The position numbers were made by a program, and so were the translations under genes. A stretch of 10,788 bases of DNA. It comes from Pavlovales sp. CCMP2436. Taxonomy: Eukaryota > Haptophyta > Pavlovophyceae > Pavlovales. The first letter of the stretch is position 1. Every line of letters begins with the position of its first letter. The notes under the pieces are model-generated. The model was not told where the DNA came from and did not search any database. It worked only from the letters and a program-made list of their open reading frames with translations. Shown here piece by piece: positions 5,971 through 10,788 of this stretch. The stretch is from NCBI GenBank assembly GCA_026770615.1, contig MU631321.1, positions 483,791 through 494,578 on the forward strand, read 5' to 3'.

Positions 5971-6975
5971 ATGCCCAGTCTTTCCTTTTTTGGAGCTAAA
6001 ACAGCTGCTCAGTCTTTGGCCAAAACCACGCGCAAATCCGCGCTTAAATCTGGCATAGAATGGAGACAAGCGCGCGTGATGGGCAAAGCAACACGGCGAG
6101 GAGAAATAACACCTATGTGCCGGGAACGGGAGAATTTTCGTCTGAAAACAAATAGTTCAATACAAATAAAAAAGAAAGATCACAAGAGAGTGCGACACCA
6201 CTCAGGGGACAATCGGACAATAAAGAAAACTCGACTCTATTTCACCACCGGTACCAACAACAGATTAAGCCACCTAACATCCCTAGGGACTAGAGCACGT
6301 ACCATCAGCACACGAGCACGCACCGGGAAAAATAATTATGACTTGTACAACCATCCAAAGTACACGCAAACCCGCACACACTTAAATTCCTATCACCATA
6401 TTGGCAAACTAAAACACATTTTAGGACAAATAAATACCGCAAGGAGAAGCCGCCTCGCGGCCTTACCCAGTCGGAACAAGCCAGGCCGCATTATTCTAAC
6501 CATACCACCCTGGGTGTCGAGAAAGCTAAATCTGAGCACCGCACCTCCGCCCGGAAGCCGAAAACAAGCTTGTCGGAAAGGTTTTCTGCTTGCCCACAGC
6601 AAAACCCTACAACGTCAATGCATCAAATTGGCTAGAACGAACCCCAGACCTTACTACTACGCCATGAGAATAGGCGAAGCAAGTAATCCAGGACCAATCC
6701 ATACTGTCCAAAAACAACCCGCAGTCGCAACAACACAACATCATCAACAACAACAACAACAACAACAACAACACACTGCAAAAGCCCCACAAAGCCACAT
6801 GGCCGCAACGCTTACTATAGCAAGCGGCAACGTGGGATCTATAGTCAGTGAGATGAGGAGATCGAGAGCGATTGAATTGGCCACACCACAATCTACAAAT
6901 AGCTCAGGTGATCACACAAAATCGGGTAGACGTCTATACGATATAGTTATCTTACAGGACACCTCTTTAAAATAG
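5971..6975 (+). CDS. LINE N-terminal region: basic domain, 2A-like motif, start of endonuclease
   Basis: The frame is open from 5929. The first ATG is at 5971 and gives 334 residues ending at TAG 6973-6975. Residues 1-230 are strongly basic (Arg, Lys and His throughout) with no zinc knuckle, as expected for a nucleic-acid-binding part. At 6661-6696 AMRIGEASNPGP ends in the Asn-Pro-Gly-Pro of 2A ribosome-skipping peptides, though the usual D-V/I-E-x-N spacing is not met. A nine-glutamine CAA run (6745-6771) follows. The endonuclease then begins with TLTIASGNVGS (Asn codon 6829), the usual T-x-N-x-x-S strand, and DIVILQDT (6940-6963), where families normally have QET. The domain continues in the next frame after a one-base shift in the A-run at 6969-6972. 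Confidence 0.8.
   Translation: MPSLSFFGAKTAAQSLAKTTRKSALKSGIEWRQARVMGKATRRGEITPMCRERENFRLKTNSSIQIKKKDHKRVRHHSGDNRTIKKTRLYFTTGTNNRLSHLTSLGTRARTISTRARTGKNNYDLYNHPKYTQTRTHLNSYHHIGKLKHILGQINTARRSRLAALPSRNKPGRIILTIPPWVSRKLNLSTAPPPGSRKQACRKGFLLAHSKTLQRQCIKLARTNPRPYYYAMRIGEASNPGPIHTVQKQPAVATTQHHQQQQQQQQQHTAKAPQSHMAATLTIASGNVGSIVSEMRRSRAIELATPQSTNSSGDHTKSGRRLYDIVILQDTSLK
6745..6771 (+). repeat. (CAA)9 microsatellite encoding polyglutamine
   Basis: Nine consecutive CAA codons follow two His codons, between the 2A-like motif and the endonuclease. It looks like a flexible spacer and is prone to length change by slippage. Confidence 0.9.
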
Positions 6976-7900
6976 TCACTTATTTGCCCTAAATACATGG
7001 GTGAAGAATAATTGGGTATACCATGATCCATTGCCGAAATCAGTAGGCAGAGGAGTGGCTATTGCAATAAGTAACTCCTTGGGAACCAAACTTACAAGCA
7101 TTACATATGGCACGGACATTAACAAGTTTGCCGCAGGCCGCTTAATAACCGGAGACCTTACATTCCAAACACAAAACGGAGAAATAAAGACCATTGAAAT
7201 CACAAGGTTCAATGGCTCATGCGACAAGAAAGACAAACAACCTTTCCGATACATTTTAGGACCATACCTCCGATCCCGATCCAACAGAGCAGGCGGGGAC
7301 GGCAATGGCATATGGGAACCAAATGAAAGGTTACGTAAAGACGGCATACCCAGTGACGACAATAGCGAAGAGGCCAGCGCCTTTAGGACATGCATGGAAA
7401 GCTGCCCAGACTTGTTTAATCAGAAACCACCAGGGTCCTCCTGCCCAGAAACTCAGCCATCACACAAATACGCCCAAGAGAAGCCATGGGAAGAAAAGTC
7501 ACGTATTGACTACCTTATTATGAACGCACACCTAGAGGAATGTGTACGGCACACCTTTTCTCTGGAACAAATTTGCGTCCCCACTGTTACAACCGAAGAA
7601 AAGAAAGTAATAAGCGTCCACTACTGGATCGAAGCCACTATCCCGCTCCAGGAGCTAGGCGACATTCTCCGGCCGATACAGAGAATACACCTCCTCCCAC
7701 ATCGCATCAAAGTGGAGTTGGCAAATCCCACTGAGCGATTAGGAGCGGTCGAGCTAATCCGTCCTGCACTGGAAGCTTGGTTTACTGCGCTATCCCCGCA
7801 AATGCGAGGAGCATACATAGAAAAAGGAGTCCTTACGGAATTATCAGCTGTTTGCGAATGGCAAGCGTGCTCGCTCACCTTGAAAGATGCATTAGACTAA
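6974..7900 (+). pseudogene. LINE AP-type endonuclease, main part, and start of linker
   Basis: This frame continues the endonuclease directly after DTSL: SHLFALNTWVKNNWVYHD, then GRGVAIAISNSLGTKLTS and FAAGRLITGDLTF. GGDGNGIWEPNERL (Asp codon 7298, Asn codon 7304) fills the GDxN catalytic position, with Gly where Trp or Phe is usual. SRIDYLIMN (7499-7525) is the standard late motif. ISVHYWIEATIPL (His codon 7619) is the S-D-H motif with Val in place of the catalytic Asp at 7616. The domain nicks target DNA to start reverse transcription; with this change the copy is expected to be inactive. From about 7660 the frame enters a linker and stops at TAA 7898-7900. The same frame resumes with plausible protein beyond, so the stop is a nonsense mutation, not a true end. 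Confidence 0.85.
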
Positions 7901-8547
7901 TTAGTTGAACTCACTGTTCGGACAGTTCAGGACGCCATAGGACAACCTGACCCTGCAAGACGAGGCAAACAGCCACGACCAGGCCGTCCCTGCCCAAATA
8001 AAACGTGGTCACCAGAAGCAGGCCCACACGCACAAATGGATTCGTGGTACAGAAAATTATTAATAATCACAAGAGATATTATAAGCAACAAAAACAATGA
8101 ACAATATCACCTACAATGCTGGTGGGGTTTTTATAATGCAAACACAAAAAAGATTGTCGATACCTTGAGGCAATTTTGAGTAATAACGGACAAACAACAA
8201 AAGGTCCTGCCTTACCACCCAGGAGCGATCTCAAAAAATGACGAACAAGACGACGAGCTCACTCTTCAACTGGCATGGGACCCGTATCGACCCACAATAG
8301 CATTCCTTAGAATGATGACCATCCCGCAACTAGAACTCTACAGTAGCGAACTCAGAAAATGCATGGCGATACACTACGCCAAGTGTGAAGCAGCTCAAAA
8401 AGTAGCCAACAAAGCAGCGGATGACAGAATACAAGATGTAGTCAACACAGGCCTATTTCGAGCCGCCACCAACAATGCGAGAAAGCTCCTCTACCCACGA
8501 TCCCTGCAACAAGGGGTACACATGTTAAGACATCCGACAACAAATAA
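7901..8547 (+). pseudogene. LINE linker between endonuclease and reverse transcriptase
   Basis: The frame of the endonuclease continues past TAA 7898-7900 as LVELTVRTVQDAIGQPDPAR, runs through TWSPEAGPHAQMDSWYRKLL and is cut once by TGA at 8177-8179. It then continues (LAWDPYRPTIAFLRMMTIPQ, later ADDRIQDVVNTGLFRAATNN) to about 8547. This helical Trp/Arg/Lys-containing stretch matches in position and character the poorly conserved linker that precedes the reverse transcriptase in LINE proteins. A shift of one base at 8545-8550 leads into the next frame. Confidence 0.7.
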
Positions 8548-8895
8548 GTCACAACAAAGCCAAAAGAAGTTATCAGTTTAGCTACAGACTACACTCGAAC
8601 ACTACTAGGCAAAACCCCTCCCTTCCCGCCTACCGGCAAATTATGGCAAGATCCAAGTGAATGGACTGACCTGACTAAACTCTAGACGGACGAAGAGACA
8701 ACAAATGTCCAAGCACTTGCTACTCCAAACGATCTCGTCCGCCTAATCGTTGCCGGCAAGGCACGCAGCGCTCCGGGACTAGATGGTGTACAATACCTAG
8801 CCCTAAAACTGCTGCTACAAGCCGATAATATTGAAAACCAAATTGGTGAATTACACACTCTCCTAACAAACGTTCTCAACACTATGTACGCTTAA
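8548..8895 (+). pseudogene. LINE reverse transcriptase, N-terminal segment
   Basis: From VTTKPKEVISLATDYTRTLL this frame carries the pre-fingers region (LGKTPPFPPTGKLWQDP), a TAG at 8683-8685, and SAPGLDGVQYLALKLLL (from 8767). SAPGLDGV is the A-P-G-x-D-G motif at the start of LINE reverse transcriptase fingers. The frame ends at TAA 8893-8895 inside an eight-A run (8894-8901). The protein then continues one frame over, so the indel is probably in that run. Confidence 0.85.
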
Positions 8896-9800
8896 AAAAA
8901 ACGACCCTACCAACCCACTTGGGTACATCAGAAATCATCTACTTCTACAAAAAAGGTGATCCCACAAAACTTTCAAACTACAGAGGCCTCGCACTCCAAA
9001 GCGTCATCTACAAATTACCCGCAGCCTTCATGGCGGGACAGCTACTAGGCGCCGCAGGCAGAATGCAGCTCCTATCCGAACAACAGCTTGCGGCTATAAA
9101 AAATGGCAGAGCAGCAGACCACGTAGCAGTGATGGCTGCAGCCATAGCTGAAGCACTGGCAGCAGGACGATAATTACACATCATCACTTGCGACATCCAA
9201 AAGGCATTCGACGCAGTCCCACGATATGCCCTGTGGGAGGCAATGGAACGTCACGGCTACCCACCCGAGACGGTGCGACGCGTTCGCATGCTCCAGACAT
9301 GCATGGGAGCACATGTGCGAACAGACTACGGCAGATTAAAGCACCAGGTTCTCACTTGTATGGGGTGCAAGCAAGGCTGCCCGCTCAGCCCAATCACGTA
9401 TTGCTTATTTATGAACATCCTACACCGCCAGCTGGATAAGCAGCCAGGTGGCTACCAACTGACTCCACCGCCAGGACACACTCACAGAAAGCCGTGCAAC
9501 CCTCTTGAATACCAGGCATACATGGACGATTTAGCACTCTTTGCAGAAAATGGATGCACTGCACAGGCCATGATAGGAATAGCAGATCGATTCCTTGCGG
9601 CCTACACCATGGAGTTCAACGCCAAGAAGTGCTATCACAACTCGATACTACCTAAGTCGCTAGAGCACTGGGGACCCAAACCACTAGTTCAGACAGTCAG
9701 TGATAAACCCCACCCAGAAAGCCTGCATCTGCCTACCATCAAGGGATGCAAACTCCCCACACATAGAGGTGCCCCAGACGCCAAAGGACAAAACTTTTGA
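8896..9800 (+). pseudogene. LINE reverse transcriptase, fingers and palm (catalytic core)
   Basis: After the A-run the frame reads EIIYFYKKGDPTKLSNYRGL (about 8928-8987), the K-K-G-D-P ... N-Y-R-G-I-x-L motif. It passes TAA at 9171-9173 and enters motif A, CDIQKAFDAVPR, with the metal-binding Asp at codon 9192. GCKQGCPLSP (9366-9392) is motif B. YMDDLALF (9519-9542) is motif C, with the two catalytic Asp codons at 9525 and 9528. LINE enzymes usually have YADD or FADD here, so Met at the second position is less common. AKKCYHNSIL follows in motif D/E territory. The catalytic residues are intact although the frame is broken. The enzyme copies its own RNA at the nicked target. Confidence 0.92.
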
Positions 9801-10533
9801 ATACCTGGGACACCTCCTAACCATCAACGGCAAGTGGCAGGCCCATGAAAGTAAACTCCTGATTAAGATAGCACAGGCCATGGGAAAGGTGCACCTTGAC
9901 TCGAGCAAAGGGGCATGCCACACCCTCTGGGTAGCCAAGCTGTCCCACCATGACGTAGCGTTAATACTACCAATCTATATGGGAGCATCAGACTTATCTG
10001 ATGATTTCCTGTCCACGATGCTCACAGCAATAGTAGAGGCCACGCGCCTTCGCTGCACAATAGGGCCCCATGTAGCAAGAGAACGCCTGTGCGGCCCCCC
10101 TTAACGCGATGGCCTAGGCCTGGTGGACCCGCGCGCCCAAAACGCGGGGGAAAAAGTATCAGCCATGCTGCGCCTTCTCAACTCACCCACGGAATCCGCA
10201 ACGCATGCCCTCGCGGCACATGCATTGAGTATCGCCCAAAACGGGCCTGCGAGACAAGCCAAGGCAAAAACGATGCCCACCGCAAGGGGGGCGATCAAAA
10301 GTCTTTCCGAAGCACCTCAGGGGGGAGAAAAATGGGATATATTCGAGAACTATGCATGCCGGCAGACAACATCTATGGGTGAGCTCGCCCCTGTCCTACT
10401 ATGGCCAGCCCTAGGCGCCACCCGCCGTGCGAAACGCAAAGTGGCTTCGGTCACCCTAGCATCAATGAGTGCCTGTAGTGTACTAAACTTGGCAAAACTG
10501 CGTATCGCAAGCAATGCCCCCAACCCAACTTAA
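9801..10533 (+). pseudogene. LINE post-RT thumb and C-terminal region
   Basis: The frame, open from 9688, takes over from the palm frame at an uncertain point between 9688 and 9797. TFEYLGHLLTINGKW is the standard post-palm Y-L-G motif. Helical thumb sequence (LSDDFLSTMLTAIVEATRLR) follows. After TAA 10102-10104 the same frame gives RDGLGLVDPRAQNAGEKVSA, matching the G-G-L-G-L-x-D-P motif found after the thumb in many LINEs. The protein stays plausible to TAA 10531-10533. No RNase H domain was recognised. Confidence 0.8.
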
Positions 10534-10550
10534 GTGTCACAGACAGATAA

Positions 10551-10788
10551 TTGACAGCCATAAGTGCAGCCGAAGGAGACATATTAAGGACATGCGGCAG
10601 CGCTATAAGGGACATGCCTATTGCTCTTCAAAATGCTTTATCGATGCATGCAAACACGGCTGCAGTAGCAAAAGCAGCCAAGACCCTGTTCACACAGGAA
10701 TATAGGCCAACATTTAGGCGATTAAAACACCCGGAGCAGCTGGAAATATTACGGGAAATCCTGCCCGCACTCACGTCGGCATTATGCG
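10551..10788 (+). pseudogene. LINE C-terminal segment, open to window end
   Basis: The frame starting after TAA 10548-10550 is open for all 79 remaining codons: LTAISAAEGDILRTCGSAIR, later KAAKTLFTQEYRPTFRRLKH, then EQLEILREILPALTSAL. Its helical, Ala/Leu/Arg-rich character continues the preceding segment, so a frame change near 10530-10550 is the simplest reading. A competing frame (10514-10705) has several Cys and His residues (KCHRQIIDSHKC, then YCSSKC) that could be a zinc-knuckle remnant. The two cannot be told apart without a homologue. Confidence 0.55.

Larger units (their letters stand above)
5929..10788 (+). mobile_element. Degenerate LINE-type non-LTR retrotransposon, 3' end beyond window
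   Basis: The plus strand encodes, in order, a basic N-terminal region, a 2A-like motif, an AP-type endonuclease, a linker, a reverse transcriptase and a C-terminal region. That is the standard layout of an APE-class LINE that nicks target DNA and primes reverse transcription there. In-frame stops lie at 7898 (TAA), 8177 (TGA), 8683 (TAG), 9171 (TAA) and 10102 (TAA). Frame changes occur near 6970, 8547, 8897, between 9688 and 9797, and near 10540. Composition is A/C-rich, unlike the GC-rich genes to the left. The clade is not assigned. The true 5' end is unknown, since the sequence directly upstream is the MITE ending at 5925. No 3' tail is seen, so the element continues past 10788. Confidence 0.9.

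Noticed and set aside
5929..10788. Use of a reassigned stop codon in the LINE
   Set aside because: The in-frame stops are TAA (three), TAG and TGA, and frame changes occur as well. No single reassignment restores the frame.

Overview
The window looks like a repeat-rich, gene-poor stretch of a eukaryotic nuclear genome. There are no operons, ribosome-binding-site-spaced genes or rRNA/tRNA genes. It carries a degraded non-LTR retrotransposon, several short inverted-repeat elements, micro- and minisatellites, and two islands of GC-rich, alanine/arginine-rich coding-like sequence with strong GC3 bias. This mix suggests a unicellular alga or other protist with a GC-rich genome. The Ser-Asn-Pro-Gly-Pro motif just upstream of the retrotransposon endonuclease fits that, but the species cannot be named from the sequence.

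Layout. Positions 1-283: poly-A edge and G-rich sequence with nothing recognisable. 284-1400: nested repeats. These comprise a fold-back inverted repeat (352-826) holding a TA-flanked MITE (529-694) with perfect 23-bp ends, a separate inverted-repeat element (1067-1273), and a third copy of the fold-back arm (1319-1398). 1441-1640: AT-rich spacer with clustered TGTTCA/TGAACA. 1640-2467: a 15-bp tandem repeat that reads in frame into a GC-rich open frame of unknown function. 2778-3195: a broken gene with 19-20-residue Ala-rich repeats. 3196-3790: no gene. 3791-4664: an 874-bp non-coding element with about 40-bp inverted ends and a central 7-bp minisatellite. 4665-5407: no gene, with a GC-rich block at 5040-5367. 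5408-5925: a second MITE, related to the one at 529-694. 5929 to the window end: a LINE-type retrotransposon on the plus strand.

The LINE is the only element whose biochemistry can be read with confidence. In order it has a basic N-terminal region, a 2A-like GEASNPGP motif, a glutamine run, an AP-type endonuclease, a linker, a reverse transcriptase with all core motifs (including a YMDD active site), and a thumb/C-terminal region that runs off the window. The copy is interrupted by at least five in-frame stops (TAA, TGA and TAG) and about five frame changes, several at A-runs. It is a dead copy, or in part a sequence with homopolymer errors. No gene set here works together as a pathway. The most interesting material is the two related MITEs, the minisatellite-cored fold-back element and the 2A-like junction in the LINE.
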